From the NCBI GenBank assembly GCA_008828725.1, contig MEHQ01000005.1, forward strand, positions 1-64,000: DNA of 64,000 nt, written 5' to 3'. Position numbers and translations under genes: made by a program. Positions 10,801-21,566 of this stretch are shown piece by piece. Positions within the stretch are counted from its first letter, which is position 1. Every line of letters starts with the position of its first letter. This stretch comes from Saccharina japonica (Eukaryota > Sar > Phaeophyceae > Laminariales > Laminariaceae). The notes under the pieces are model-generated. The model saw only the letters and a list, made by a program, of their open reading frames with translations, ran no database searches and was not told where the DNA came from.

Positions 10801-13800
10801 ACGGTTTAAGGCCGAGGGTAAGGTGAGTTTGACGAGTGGTGCGGATTAAGGCCGAGGGTAAAGTGAGTTTGACAAGTGGTGCGGTTTAAGGCCGAAGGTT
10901 CCAAGCATTTTGTCCCTATAAAAACGTGTGTGTGCGCGCGCAATCCGAAAAAGGTTACACCCACTGTAAACAAATATCCCCCACTAAGGTCAAGTAATTT
11001 TGTCCCTAAAAACTAAAAACCTGACCTCAACTCAACCCTTAAAAATCTAACGAAGGCAGTGTGTTGTATTTCGGTGTTCGTGTGTGTGCGTCCCACAATG
11101 ATTGGAACACGAAAGTTTTTGGTGAGATTAAAAGACCAAACATTCAAGCCACACAAATTTCAAGTAAGTTTTTCCGTACAACACCTGTCTGCAACATCTG
11201 AAGAGGATAGTTAGTTAAAACAACCGTGTGTAAATCTAAGGAGGATACATTACTGTAGTTGGTCTGTAAAACACGCGTGTGCAAATCTAAAGAGGATAAT
11301 TAGCCGCTGCAAAACAACCGTGTGCCACACTAATTCCAAGTAAATTTGTCACTAAACAGGTTACGCCACAGCTAAAACAAAACGTTTATGCGATACTGCA
11401 GAAGTCCACAAGTGAGTTTGTCCTTAACAAACATGTGTCTAACTATAAATATGTTACAGTGCATACATACATATATACATACATACATACATACACACAC
11501 ATACATACATACATACATACATACATACATACATACATACACGAAGCCTGTTAGCGTCAAGGTCGCGAGTTCGAGCCCCCCCGAGTGCATGTTCGTAGGG
11601 ACTTTTTCTCGCTAAAAAATATCTTGACCAGTGACTAGCGGAAAGCTCGAGAACGTGAGTTACCAAAATTCGATGAAAATCGACGAGCGTTAGGACGGCT
11701 GAACCCTCTGCGCGATAAAAATCAAGGCAAGAACCGTAGTGGGGAAGGAGGGAGAGGAGCCTACTTTGTGACCCCGGATCTGAGTTACGACCACAGGAAG
11801 GAGAGAGAAAGGAAGGGCACAAATAATAAAATTGATGGAAAAAAAAACAAAAAAAAAACATACCAGAACCACAGCAAACAAAAAACAGTATGCCACACTA
11901 TTTTGTTTTTACATTATGCCACACTAATTACGCCTGTATAAGGGCCCGTTTTAACGAAGAAAAAAAATATTCAATTTGGAAAAAAAAAAAAAATCAAATC
12001 CGCTTTTCATTGGTCAACACACGCACCAGCACCAAAGATCAGGATCTTGGGGCATAATATTTGGTGCTGGTGCGCGTGTTGACCAATGAAAAGCGAATTT
12101 GAATTTTATTTTTTTCAAATTGAATTTATGCTATACTCGTTAATTCGGGCCCTAACTTAACCATATGAGGGCGTGCGCGAAATCTAAAGAGGCCAGTCAA
12201 CCACTGTAAAACCAAACAACATGATGCCCACAACACATACTGCAATTCTAAAAACCGGTACGAGGTACAACAGTTTGTCCCTAAAAACAAACAACCCCGC
12301 CGTGTCCTCGGCCTTAAACCGCACCACTCGTCAGACTCACCTTATCCTCGTACTTAAACCGCACCACTCGTCAGACTCACCTTATCCTCGTACTTAAACC
12401 GCACCACTCGTCAGACTCACCTTATCCTCGGACTTAAACCGCACCACTCGTCAGACTCACCTCATCCTTAAAACGCAGCACTCGTACGGCGGCGGTGGTA
12501 GTAGTACTAGCAGTACGAGCCACCGTGGCAGGCTCACATCACGGCGGCTCGTAATGCTGCTACTGGTGCCCCCGCGGCTGTACGTGTGGCGCGATTTAAG
12601 ACCGAGGCTGAAGTTAGTTTGGCGAGTGGCGCGGTTTAAGGCCGAGGATAATGTGAGTCTGGCGAGTGGTGCGGTTTAAGGCCGAGGGAAAGGTGAGTCT
12701 GGCGTGTGGTGCGGTTTAAGGCCGAGAGTAAGGCGAGTTTGACGAGTGGTGCGGTTTAAGGCCGAGGACACGGCGGGTTTGTTCGTTTTTAGGGAAACTC
12801 TGTACCAGTTCTTGGAATAGCAGCATGCAGTGTGACATACTGTAGTGTGTTTTGTTTTTCAATGGTTGACTAACCTCTTCAGAGCCTGCACACGCCTTCA
12901 TAGGGACAAGTTATATACGTGTAATTAGTGTGGCATACTATTGCTGTGTTTTTTTCCTGTGTTTCTTGTATGTATATACTGTAACATCTTTATATTTACC
13001 CGCACGTTCGTTAAGGACAAACTAACTTGGAACAAGTGTCGCAACGACGTTTTTTTGTTTTTTGGTGTGGCTTAAACCTCTTTGGATTTATTTGCGCACG
13101 AGTTTTTTAGGGACACATTTACTTGCAATTAGTGTGGCATACATACGGTTGTTTTACATTGGATAACGAACTGACATCTTCAGGGAGTTGCACACACGTG
13201 TGTTACGGACAAACTCACTTAAAATTATTGTGGCATGGTGTTTGCTTTTATAATCTTACCACAAACACTTTCGGGTTCCAATCTTTGTGGGACGCACACA
13301 CACCAACACCGAAAACCAACACGCTGCCTTGGTTGGATTTAGGGTTGGACTGAGGTCGGGTTTCAAGTTTTGAGGGATAAAATCACTTGAAATTAGTAAC
13401 TTTTTTTTTGCGGTGGGTGTAACCTTTTTCGAACTGCGCGCACACGCGGTGTTTTAGGGACGAAGTTCTTGGGATGTTCGGCTTTAAACGGCACCATTCG
13501 CCAGACTCGCCTTATCCTCGGCCTTAAACCGCACCACTCGTCAAACTCACCTTACCCTCGGCCTTAAACGGCACCACTCATACAGTAGCGGAGGTAGCAG
13601 TAGTAGCAGTACGAGCCACCGTGGCAGACTCGCACCATGGCGGCTCATTCTGCTAGTACTGCCGCCACCGCCGCTGTACGTGTGGTGCGGTTTAAGACGG
13701 GGGATAAGGTGAATTTGACGAGTGGTGCGGTTTAAGGCCGAGGGAAAGGTGAGTCTGATGAGTGGTGCAGTTTAAGGCCGAGGGAAAGGTGGGCCTGGCG

Positions 13801-14861
13801 AGTGGCGCGGTTTAAGGCCGAGGGTAAGGTGGGTTTGACGGGTGGTGCGGTCTAAGGCCGAAAATAGGGGTATATAGTATCTACCCCCCCTACAATAAAC
13901 TGTCACACACAATGGATGTATCATATGTACCTCGGCAACCATCAGCAAAACGGAACAGCTCACGGTTAACCTTGCCGATCGCACTACTGTGCCTCATAGA
14001 AACAGAAACACTCCCCTCTCCCGCATATACTGTCTCGTTGTACGTAGCATATAGCTCGCGGGTGGGTTTTCTTTGCATGTGTTGGCCGGAAAACGCTTCT
14101 CGCTGATCGGGCCTGGCTCGACCACCATCTCCCTCGGGGGCGCGCTCCGTTTCGAAAGACATGCGTGGTCAATGGCCAAATGACTAAGGAAAGCAACAAA
14201 GAAGCCCCCCCCCCCCCCCCCCGCCCGCTCCACACCACGCAAAAAAAAAAAAAAAGCAAAACAAACGCATGAATGAAGTTCGCCTTCGTATCGATCGTGC
14301 TGATTCGACCACGCCTTCCGCCTACAAACATAAACCTGAATTCAGGTAGCCTCGCGACTTGGGATCGTGCTTGAATTCGATCACCCTCCCTCCCCCCCCC
14401 CCCAAGAAATGTCTACCCGGTTGGCTAAAAACACCGACGTCTCAACCCCGTCCCGATATGAGGATGTGAGGGTTTAGGGTCATTACGACTTGTGCGGCCA
14501 TGCATGACATGAGTTGCACCCCCCCCCCCCTCCGCCCCTCCGCCCTCACGCTTCTCCCCCCCCCACCTCCCCAACCGCGCGCACACTGAACCAGGTTTGC
14601 CGCGTGCCCAGGCTGTTGTACACAGAGGAGGAGACCAAGGAGTGCTTCTTCGACTCCGAGGAGTCGCAACAAGTCCGGGAAGACATCACGCTGGGGCCGG
14701 GCCGCAAGGACTGGTTAGAGCTCCTCGCCGAGGTTCGGGCAGAGGCTCACGAGGCTCGGCGCAAGCTCCATGACGAGCAGCAGCAGCAGCAGCAGCAGCA
14801 GCGTGATGCTGATCAACATCACCCGATCGGACGCTTGCTGGCGTTTTTCGGTTTCCAGTAG
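7241..14861 (+). CDS. Gene of unknown function with a satellite-filled intron
   Basis: Two exons can be joined in phase 0. Exon 7241-7822 follows a TTTTCAAAGCAG acceptor and ends GATGAG|GTGAGT. Exon 14595-14861 follows a pyrimidine-rich tract with ACTGAACCAG and ends at TAG. Across the junction the protein reads VRFEAVDE|VCRVPRLLYTEE, then ETKECFFDSEESQQVREDI. This resembles a recurrent but uncharacterised stramenopile protein signature (VRF, a short basic/hydrophobic strand, then an acidic EEE and a W/F-[YF]-[DS]-x-E segment); that link is from memory and unverified. The first exon has Thr/Asn tracts, the segment NWFVGLVDACGKLATECGTL and a Gly-rich stretch. The second has an E/R-rich helix, a polyQ run and an FFGFQ end. 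No enzyme motif was seen. Upstream exons are uncertain, possibly at 4862-5632. Confidence 0.6.
8166..8884. repeat. Spacer of the higher-order repeat
   Basis: The first of several related roughly 700-bp spacers (others: 9620-10315 and 12776-13479, plus 10905-11400 in inverted order). Each contains repeated AGGGACAAACTTACTTGGAA-type segments with ATTAGTGTGGCAT, then GGGTGTAACCTTTTTC and CGCGCGCACACAC near the reverse array. No gene. The ACTTGGAATTAGTGT core is shared with the 90-bp MITE family at 59454 and 57992. Confidence 0.6.
11459..11540. repeat. (ACAT)n microsatellite
   Basis: About twenty ACAT/ACAC tetranucleotides directly abut the head of the SINE that follows. Confidence 0.8.
11541..11860 (+). 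mobile_element. tRNA-derived SINE inserted in the satellite
   Basis: Begins CGAAGCCTGTTAGCGTCAAG with the B box GAGTTCGAGCCCCC. The family body follows (GGGACTTTTTCTCGC, GACGAGCGTTAGGACGGCTG, GAACCGTAGTGGGG, GGATCTGAGTTACGAC). It ends in an A-rich tail at about 11840-11860. It interrupts the inverted spacer of the third higher-order repeat. Confidence 0.7.
11942..12152. mobile_element. PIF/Harbinger-like fold-back MITE (TAA duplication)
   Basis: A 211-bp near-palindrome with ends GGGCCCGTTTTAACGA and TCGTTAATTCGGGCCC, flanked by TAA on both sides. The arms share TTTTCATTGGTCAACACACG and GCACCAGCACCAAAGAT. The copy at 59882-60093 is nearly the same length and flanked by TTA, so the TWA target preference is shown by two independent insertions. 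Confidence 0.75.
13871..14594 (+). repeat. Intron end with poly(C)-ended repeats
   Basis: Contains a left module at about 14145-14204 running into C18 (14205-14222), and a diverged right module at about 14440-14520 ending GAGTTGCACCCCCCC. The latter's C-rich tail and the CCCC/CTCC stretch after it supply the polypyrimidine tract of the acceptor at 14594. 13871-14144 holds nothing recognised. Confidence 0.55.
14595..14861 (+). CDS. Terminal exon of the unknown-function gene
   Basis: 88 codons plus TAG. It starts VCRVPRLLYTEEETKECFF and includes SQQVREDITLGPGRKDWLE, a charged helix, a CAG-encoded Gln run at about 14779-14802 and the C-terminus GRLLAFFGFQ. The phase (0) matches the donor at 7822. 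Confidence 0.6.
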   Translation, partial: VCRVPRLLYTEEETKECFFDSEESQQVREDITLGPGRKDWLELLAEVRAEAHEARRKLHDEQQQQQQQQRDADQHHPIGRLLAFFGFQ

Positions 14862-15134
14862 GGAAAAAAAAACGCTGTCCCACTTGATGATCCATCTACC
14901 CCCGCCCATCCATCCATACCTTCTGTTGGAAGTCCAATCCACCGTCAATTAATTGTCTATCTTGGGGGGGTTCTTCAGAGGAAAATTGGCGGTAAAAAAG
15001 TGACGGTTTCAGCGGCCGGCCCTAAGAGTGCCTCATCCCACGGCATATAGGGGTTTCCATTTTTTTTTGCCTTCGGAGGCGTTATTGTTTGACCGGTTGA
15101 GCCCCTCAAATACGCAACTACCGGTTGTTGTATA
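14862..15134. other. Intergenic, nothing recognised
   Basis: 3' flank of the preceding gene. A degenerate CATCCCACGGCATATAGGGG near 15032 is probably another family C MITE end. Confidence 0.4.
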
Positions 15135-15369
15135 GTGGAGCAATCCCACGGTAGAGGGTACCACTTTTTGGCTCAATATTTTCTGACCAGCTGAGCTCGT
15201 CACGTTAGTAAACCACCGAATACTACAATTTTTTTACTGGTAGGTTTTGGTCGCGGGGTGCGCGAACGGATGTTTCCGAAGTCATGTTTCGGGTGAGATA
15301 TTGATTGAGCTCTCCTCATGCGAGGAGCTCAGGAAATTATGCTGCTATCCCCTACCGTGGGATGAGTCA
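15135..15369. mobile_element. MITE, family C
   Basis: Inverted ends ATCCCACGGTAGAGGG and, inverted, ATCCCACGGTAGGGG. Internal GAGCTC palindromes sit near both ends. The interior carries the TTCCGAAGTCATGTTTCGGG block shared with 2204-2400. Confidence 0.55.
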
Positions 15370-15889
15370 GGTTGGTACATATTATATTTTTACTACTACT
15401 GCTGCTGCTGCCGTGTATCTGCTTCTCTTTTTTTTCCAAGGACTATGTTGTACGTACGTAGCGCGTACGAAAAAAAATGCTGGTGGGGTTGCGGGCGAAG
15501 CAGCTTTTTTTTTTTCTCTTTAAAGTTTTTCACGTTTCGAGTGAGATTTTTATTGAGCTTTTCCTTCGTGCAAGGAAACTCGGAAAGTAAGCCACCGCCC
15601 CTATGAGGGCATGTGTTGCTCTACTTGCGTGATTTGGGGGATGAAATACACAAACTTGTGTGGTTTTATAGGGGAATATCTCCGACACAAACTTTGTTGG
15701 CAGGATGGAGTCTATGAAACAAAGTCCGTGTAAGGCCAGGTCTATTTAATATATATACACTATACGTGTATCTGATGTTGCATAATGTAGTCAGCAACCT
15801 CTACAAAGAGGACGTATTTAAGGTAGGTAAATTTGTAGGGCATTGTGATGCTCCTGCCGTGTCCCCCCGCCCCCCCCCCGTCCCCGCCT
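15370..15889. other. Intergenic, nothing recognised
   Basis: Contains T-runs and a GAGCTTTTCC/GGAAACTCGG palindrome typical of decayed MITEs, but no credible exon. Confidence 0.35.
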
Positions 15890-16350
15890 CCGCATTCGAG
15901 CTACGGCCGATGCATGGCATGAGTACCCCCCCCCCCCCCCTTCCCTCCCTCCTAGTTACTCCCTCCCCGCCCCCCTGGGCTTCTCCATGCCTACCTGATA
16001 TTTGTACGTATACAGCTGCACCAGGAATGGCATGTCTTACGAGGGATACATTTTGTTTTCCGAGCATAGAGTGTGGTTTCGGTTGAGAGGGTAGAGGAAC
16101 TGCGGGGGGGGGGGGGGGGGGGGGAGGGGCGCGTGTTCATTTGTTGCTCGGCTTAGTCGTTTGACCATTGACCACGCATCCCTTTCGAGACGGAGGGCAG
16201 ATGGGGAGGGTGTGTGTGTGCTCATTATCGTGCATAGCTGTACTGGCTGTAGTCGTATCAGCATAGTAGTAGTCGTATGCATGGCCATAGACCCTCGCAT
16301 CCCTACAATGCCGGGACGAAGCAATGTCGGGTTTTCACCGACCAGGCAAA
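15890..16350. repeat. Poly(C)-ended repeats in both orientations
   Basis: A + strand remnant (CTACGGCCGATGCATGGCATGA-like, then GAGTAC and a C run) is at 15899-15942. On the minus strand a left module ends in the G21 run at 16104-16124, and the right module GGGATGCGAGGGTCTATGGC spans about 16270-16350 with TCGGTGAAAACCCGACATTG. Confidence 0.55.
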
Positions 16351-16954
16351 CATCGCTAGCACCACAAGCGTGAAGCGCCGTGAGGTGTTCGAGGAGTCGC
16401 ATGAAGGGTGAGCTTCATCCTACCAAGAACCCCTTGTGAGGCGAACTTTCTTGCGTATGGATGGCAGCGTCAAATTAATTGACGGGGGCGTGTTGGGGAA
16501 GAGGGAAGGGGTTGCTCCGGAGTTTGATCGTGTGTTCTCCCCCCCCCCCCCCCCCCCACGCTCGGGGTTGCTCTGCCCCTTCCTGATATTTTTGTAGCTT
16601 CTACTATTAACAGTAGAACGGACGGCGTGTCTTAGGCTGTTTTGTGTTTTTAGCTCCCCTTTTGGTGCTGTCGGTATGTTGTAGTTGATAGCTGGTAAAT
16701 GAAAGGAGGGGTGGAATTCGAGATTCGTTTTTTTTCGGGACGATTTTTTGTTTTTGTTTTGGGACGTTTAGGTTTGCAAGTGGTGCACCAGGCTTTCTTT
16801 GGTTGTCGTCGTACATACATTAGTTAAGTTTTATCGTATCGTATGCTGTGGGAAAAAAAAAAATGCCGAGAATATTATACGTATATAGGCATATGCCATA
16901 TGTGCTGGAGGTGGTGGGTGAAGTGGATGTCGAGGGTTCCTCGCGGCAGTCGCT
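16351..16954. other. Intergenic with C17 run
   Basis: A C17 run at about 16541-16557; otherwise nothing recognised. Confidence 0.35.
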
Positions 16955-17355
16955 TCTGTTTTGCATGGGCGTCGCGATACGAGGTACACCTTTTTTTGGC
17001 TGATTTTTTTTTTTCTGAAAGACGTGGCTCCTTAACCGAAATTCGTCGGCCCTTTATTTTTGTGCTGAAAAGTTTTTCAAATTTATGCTCAGACCGTGAG
17101 ATTGTTCATCAGGTACGTATGATATATACGTATTATAGCACTTTTTTTTTCCCCTCCAAAATCAGTTTTTTTTAAAAACTTACTATTAGTATATAGCTCC
17201 TTAAGTCACCACCCTCAGAAGGCTAAAATGGTGCAACTTCAATGTAGCGTGCGCCCGTGGACCATAGAAAATAGGGACTTACGGTGCGCACGAAAAACTA
17301 TATATATATATATATTTATCTATTTTTACTATTAATAACAATATTTGGTGCTATT
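16955..17355. mobile_element. MITE family A copy next to a family T remnant
   Basis: 16955-17245 has the family A order: GAGGTACACC, TTTTTTGGCTGA, GGCTCCTTAACC, AAATTCGTCGG, the AGCACTTTTTTT block, AGCTCCTTAAGT and GGTGCAACTTCAATGTAGC. 17255-17355 matches family T (GGACTTACGGTGCGCACGAA and CTATTTTTACTATTAATAAC). Confidence 0.5.
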
Positions 17356-17382
17356 TAGTAGACGCCCCCCCGTAAATAACGG

Positions 17383-17470
17383 TGCTCCGTCTCGAAAGGG
17401 ATGCGTGGTCAATGGTCAAATGACTAAGGGCAAGCAACAAATGAGTACGCCCCCCCCCCCCCCCCCCCCG
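17383..17470 (+). repeat. Poly(C)-ended repeat, left module
   Basis: GCTCCGTCTCGAAAGGGATG, then GGTCAATGGTCAAATGACTA, then GCAACAAATGAGTACG, running directly into C20. Confidence 0.6.
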
Positions 17471-17570
17471 TAAATAAGTGCTGTGCAGTGGGATCAAGGA
17501 CACCCCCCACACATAAACATGCTTCGCAACGATTGTTCTTGTCATATCCGACAATCAATGTTGTGTACCG

Positions 17571-17750
17571 TAGCGTAGTGGGGAGGAGGGAGAAGAGCCT
17601 GCTTTGTGACCCCCGGATCTGAGTTACGACTAGGGAGGGAGAGGGATAGAGGTGCGGAGATAATAAATGGGATGAAAAAAACAAAAACAAAACAAAACAA
17701 AACAAAAAGCATGAAGCAAGCTTCAACATTGATCACTCATAAATAAGCAA
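17571..17750 (+). mobile_element. Truncated SINE (3' half) and dispersed motif
   Basis: Only the 3' part is present (GTAGTGGGGAGGAGGGAGAA, GGATCTGAGTTACGAC, AATAAATGGGATG) with an (AAAAC)n tail. It is followed by GCTTCAACATTGATCACTCA, a motif that often flanks these tails. Confidence 0.6.
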
Positions 17751-17995
17751 TTTGCCGAAAAAAGACAACCACGGAGGAGAGGAAACAAAAAGGAGCCCCT
17801 GTGCACAAAAAGCCTACCAGTAACTCCCTCCTGTAACTTGTACGTTGGACGGATGCATACACAGGCCATGCATGGGAGGGATTGTTCATCTCGGGTTGCC
17901 TTTTTTTCATATAATTTTCGTTTTGGTTTTCTTCTCAAAAGTTAGTTGTTTGGACGAAATAAATAGAGAGTTCATCTTCAAGCAAGGTGCTCATG

Positions 17996-18357
17996 CTTTT
18001 TTTTTTTTTTTGTTTCTTCATCCCATTCGTTACCTTCGCCCTTCTTTTCACTCTCCTTCCTAGTCGTAACTCAGATCCGGGGTCTCAGAGTAAGCTCTTC
18101 TCCCCTCTCCCTCCACGACGGCTCTTGCCTTGCATTTTTATCGCGAGAAGACTTCAGCCATTTTTTCTCTCGTCGACTCGCATCGAATTGCGCCTACCCA
18201 CACTACTATTATAGGGGCTCTCAGCAGCAGTGGATTCCGTTCATTTATATATTTGCAAATAAAGTCAAAAGTTCGACCCACGTGAGGTTTGAACCCCGGA
18301 AGCCAATACTTAGTAGCATTCGAGGGCACCACTATTAATAGACCATCGGGGCGATCG
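17996..18357 (-). mobile_element. tRNA-derived SINE, near full length
   Basis: Read on the minus strand: a head with CGATCGCCCCGATGGTCTAT, the B-box-like GGGGTTCAAACCTCACGTG, GTCGACGAGAG, TTCTCGCGATAAAAATGC, GGATCTGAGTTACGAC and a T-run (A-tail) at 17998-18011. This is the best intact copy of the subfamily that was split at 2608-3640. Confidence 0.7.
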
Positions 18358-18854
18358 ATGTAGGCACGGATATGTGCACCCTAACGGTATAAATGGTATT
18401 GTTTCCGGGTGGGCTAGTGTAGTAGTAAGAACCCACGATGGCCCCAAAAAGTACTACTGCTGTAGGTATGCCCCTATCTTTAGTAGTGCCCTGCCAGGTA
18501 GTCCGTACATAGCGCTGCTCCCCCCCCCCCAAAGAAAGCCAATAATATCAGTTCTCTACGTAGTCGACGGGAAATAGACAAAAAAAACGAAGGAAAAAAA
18601 GCAAAAGCCCCTTTCCACTTCCTGTACTCCACAACTCATCCCGCCCCCCTGTATATGACATATATATACAGCAGGTTGGGTTGGCGTCGGTTGGTGACGA
18701 CGGTGTAAAACACACCTCTCACTGCGTGAGCTTCGGAGACAGCCAGGGTACCGTTTTTTTTGTTTTTTGTTTTTTGTTTTGGCGGTCACTACCGCTGGCG
18801 GTCGAGTTGGATCATTTGTGCGGGGTTGAGAGCCTCACCTCCGCACAAACAAGG
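18358..18854. other. Intergenic, MITE-like fragment
   Basis: 18390-18530 carries GGGTGGGCTAGTGTAGTAGT, AAGAACCCACGATGG and CCCCTATCTTTAGTAGT, resembling fragments near 43100-43260 and 44950-45480. No gene. Confidence 0.35.
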
Positions 18855-19262
18855 GGGGTGATCGTATTATGTAGTGTGTATATGGTACGGCACCCACGAG
18901 GCAGGTACATAGTAATACCCATTGCTGTGTCTCGAAGTGGCTACACCAGAAATCAAGTCTATTAATCGGAGGCTTATCGTCCATATGCAAGTCCGCCTCA
19001 CAAGCGGTCCATAGTATGATAGGATGCAGCCCACCTTTCAAGCGACTCGTCCAACACCTCACGGCGCTTGCTTCGCGCTTGGTGCTAGCAATGTTTGCCT
19101 GGTCGGTCAAAACCCGACATGCTCCGTCCCGGCTTTGTGTAGGGATGCGATGGTCTATGGTCATACGACTACGGCCATGCACGACATGAGTACCCCCCCT
19201 CCCCATGCGAGGGTCTATGGTCATACGACTACGGCCGTGCACGACGTGAGTACCCCCCCTTC
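18855..19262 (+). repeat. Poly(C)-ended repeat, long form plus tandem tail
   Basis: A long copy with ATCGTATTATGTAGTGTGTA, CCACGAGGCAGGTACATAGT, CATATGCAAGTCCGCC, AACACCTCACGGCGCTTG, then the right module to GAGTACCCCCC. The last ~60 bp (GATGCGAGGGTCTATGGTCA to GAGTACCCCCC) is repeated immediately at 19204-19262. The upstream half matches 46740-47097. Confidence 0.65.
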
Positions 19263-19779
19263 CCCCCTCTCAATCTCATCGATTTGTCATAATTATCTTT
19301 TAAAATCGCAGCCAATTGGGGCACCGTGCTTTTAACATTGTGACACAACGTTATGCTTGGAACAAATATACAACCACCACGCGCCACACACCAGCTAAAC
19401 ACGTGTTGTTCACGAACTGAGTGACTGGTTGTTGTCGTCCTCTCGTTTTTGTTTGTTTGTTTGTTTGATATTTTGTTTCGTTTTGTATTATAATTATTTC
19501 TCCTCCCAAGGTTTCCCCCCCTCTCTCTCCAGCTACAGCTCCTTTCACACAAAAATCATGACGACCCTTCTTGGGCTGCTTGCTAGCAGCGTGGGTACTT
19601 TTTACTGCTGCTCTTGTCGTTGAGAAACGAACGTTCCGAAGCAAACGTTTCATCACGTACTACATATATATGTGATACAAACGGGTGTAACCAACTTTCT
19701 TTTGTGTAAAACATGCATTCAGTCGCGCTGATTCTAGGAGCAATTGCCGAACAACCTTGAATCTGCCGCAACCCCCCCT
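19263..19779. other. Intergenic, nothing recognised
   Basis: Mixed sequence including a (GTTT)n stretch at about 19447-19468. No supported gene. Confidence 0.35.
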
Positions 19780-20545
19780 CCCCCCCCCCCCCCCCCCCCC
19801 CCCCCCTCACCCTCCTTCCCGTCTCGAAAGGGATCCGAGGTCAATGGTCCAAAGACTAAGGCGAGCAACAAATGAGTACGCCCCCCCCTCCCTGGTTGGT
19901 GAAAACCCAACGTGCTCCGTCCCGACATTGTAGGGATGCGAGGGTCTATGACCATACGACCACGGCCGTACTCGACAAACCCCCCCCCCCCCCCCCCCCC
20001 CCTCCTACTCAAGGCTTCGCGGAGGCTTTACGCGAAATATATCCGCGACCCCTCTCGCAGACAGCAGCGATCGGCACACAACAACAGAAAACGGTGTTTC
20101 GCCTTGCCTCGCCTTGGCCTTGTCTTGCATTGCGCTGCCCGATATATATATATACTTCGAAATATACCAGTGCCAGGTATAGAATAACAACANACCCCCC
20201 CCCCCCCCCCCCCCCCCCGAAGACACCAATACCAAGTATATACCTAGTGCGCCTGCGAGGCGCTTGCTTTTAACGATCGGAAAAAAAGTCGCTCAGATTG
20301 TGGCGATAACCGCATCGCTTTCCCTACTACTACAACCACCACCACCACCACCAACACCCGGCAATCTCACAGCTGTACAAAAACTAAAAACAGATTTCCC
20401 AGGACCAGGACTGCGAGAAAGCACCACCAACGACTGTAAATCTATGCCCCCCCCCCCCCCGTCTCGAAAGGGCCATGCGTGGTCAATGGTCAAATGACTA
20501 GGCAAGAAACAAATGAGTACCCCCCCCCCCACCCCCGCCCCCCCC
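19780..20545 (+). repeat. Cluster of long C runs and poly(C)-ended repeats
   Basis: C-rich runs at 19774-19806, 19981-20002, 20195-20218 and 20447-20460. Left modules lie at about 19818-19888 and 20457-20530; a right module at about 19892-19980. There is a single undetermined base at 20193 directly before a C24 run. Confidence 0.6.
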
Positions 20546-20996
20546 ATCCCCGCGCAGATTGGGGCCGACCCCCTGCGCCCGACCCGATCTCGCAGGGGAA
20601 AAAGTGGAACTCCCCCCAGCCAGAAAGGAACACACCGAAAAAAACATACACGCCACGCTAGGACATCGAACGAAACGGTATATGATATTGCAGAAAACAG
20701 AAACAGGCAGCATCGTGTGCTCGTCCCCTCCGCTTTTCTCTAGAACATTAAAAAGTATCGGCCGGCCGGTACTGTAGAGCAGTATGATAGTGCTTTTGTT
20801 TTGTGAACCCGCCGAAGATGTGTTATTGCTATATTTTCCTTGCACAAAAAACTCCCCCCTCCCATCCCCCATCCCCCCCCAAAAAAACACCACACCGTCT
20901 CGAACGCCCCGGCCAAAGGAGTGTTCGGCTCGGTTTTCTCGGCGTTACCGTACCCTGTCGCTAGTCAGAAACCGTGGCGAAACGCCCCCCCCTAGT
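20546..20996. other. Intergenic, nothing recognised
   Basis: C-rich then mixed sequence; no exon could be supported. Confidence 0.35.
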
Positions 20997-21090
20997 CGGT
21001 GGAAAACCCTACATGCTCCGTCCCGGCATTGTAGGGGTGCGAGGGTCTATGGTCATACGACTACGGCCATGCATGAAAATGAAGTACACC
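20997..21090 (+). repeat. Poly(C)-ended repeat, right module
   Basis: GTCGGTGGAAAACCCTACAT, CCCGGCATTGTAGGGGTGCG, CGACTACGGCCATGCATGAA, then AAGTACACCGCCCCC. Confidence 0.6.
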
Positions 21091-21521
21091 GCCCCCTCCC
21101 ATCTCGCGCCATACCATCCCCTCCCCATACAAAACCAACCGCCTCCCGCGATGAACTCCCCCTGTCATCACCGCGTGATGGCTTAAGCAGGCACACAAAG
21201 TGGATGCTCCACCCCAGCCCCCCTGTAGGTTTTGCGTCTGCACGGACGAACGTTATTGAGAGTCTATTCGGACCCCCAGAGAGCCTATGTAGACCGAAAA
21301 ATAGTCTATTCGGACCCCAAGAGAGTCTATTCGGATGACCCCCTTTTTTTTCGAGCAGGTCCCGGGAAAATAGTGTACGTTTAGTCCCACTACGTAAAAA
21401 GTCTTGGTGCTGCACGACGCCATTGGGAGGCCTGCGGAAGAAATGAGGACATTGGGCAGAGGAGGGAGAGGAGGGGGGGGGGGGCGTAAGTTACAGGAAA
21501 ATGTTAAGCTCGAGATGCAAC
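21091..21521. repeat. CNOT4 3' flank with GAGTCTATTCGGACC repeats
   Basis: GAGTCTATTCGGACCCC occurs at about 21258, with variants near 21302 and 21322 (a roughly 22-44-bp tandem). A G-run is at 21475-21483. No gene. Confidence 0.45.
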
Positions 21522-21566
21522 TCAACGCGGGGTGTGCGGGTCTGTGGTCGGGCACTGGTGCCGAGC
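21522..21566 (-). CDS. CNOT4: Possible CNOT4 terminal exon
   Basis: Follows a good acceptor (CCCTTTTGCATAG) in the required phase. Gives ARHQCPTTDPHTPR then TGA. No conservation can be claimed for such a short end. Confidence 0.4.
   Translation of the reverse strand, partial: ARHQCPTTDPHTPR

Larger units (their letters stand above)
7823..13870. repeat. Exon-end/splice-donor satellite with fold-back cores
   Basis: The basic unit is 40 bp: GTGAGTTTGACGAGTGGTGC followed by GGTTTAAGGCCGAGGATAAG. It matches the last 24 bases of the upstream exon plus its GTGAGT donor and first intron bases. Forward arrays: about 7823-8165, 9450-9620, 10720-10905, 12590-12775, 13690-13870. Reverse arrays: about 8885-9320, 10316-10610, 12300-12475, 13480-13575. 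Each reverse-to-forward switch passes through a roughly 110-bp core (about 9330-9445, 10610-10715, 12475-12590, 13575-13690). The core contains a degenerate copy of the exon segment CGGCGGCTCGTGCTGCTAGC onward, without its GGT tract. Confidence 0.8.
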
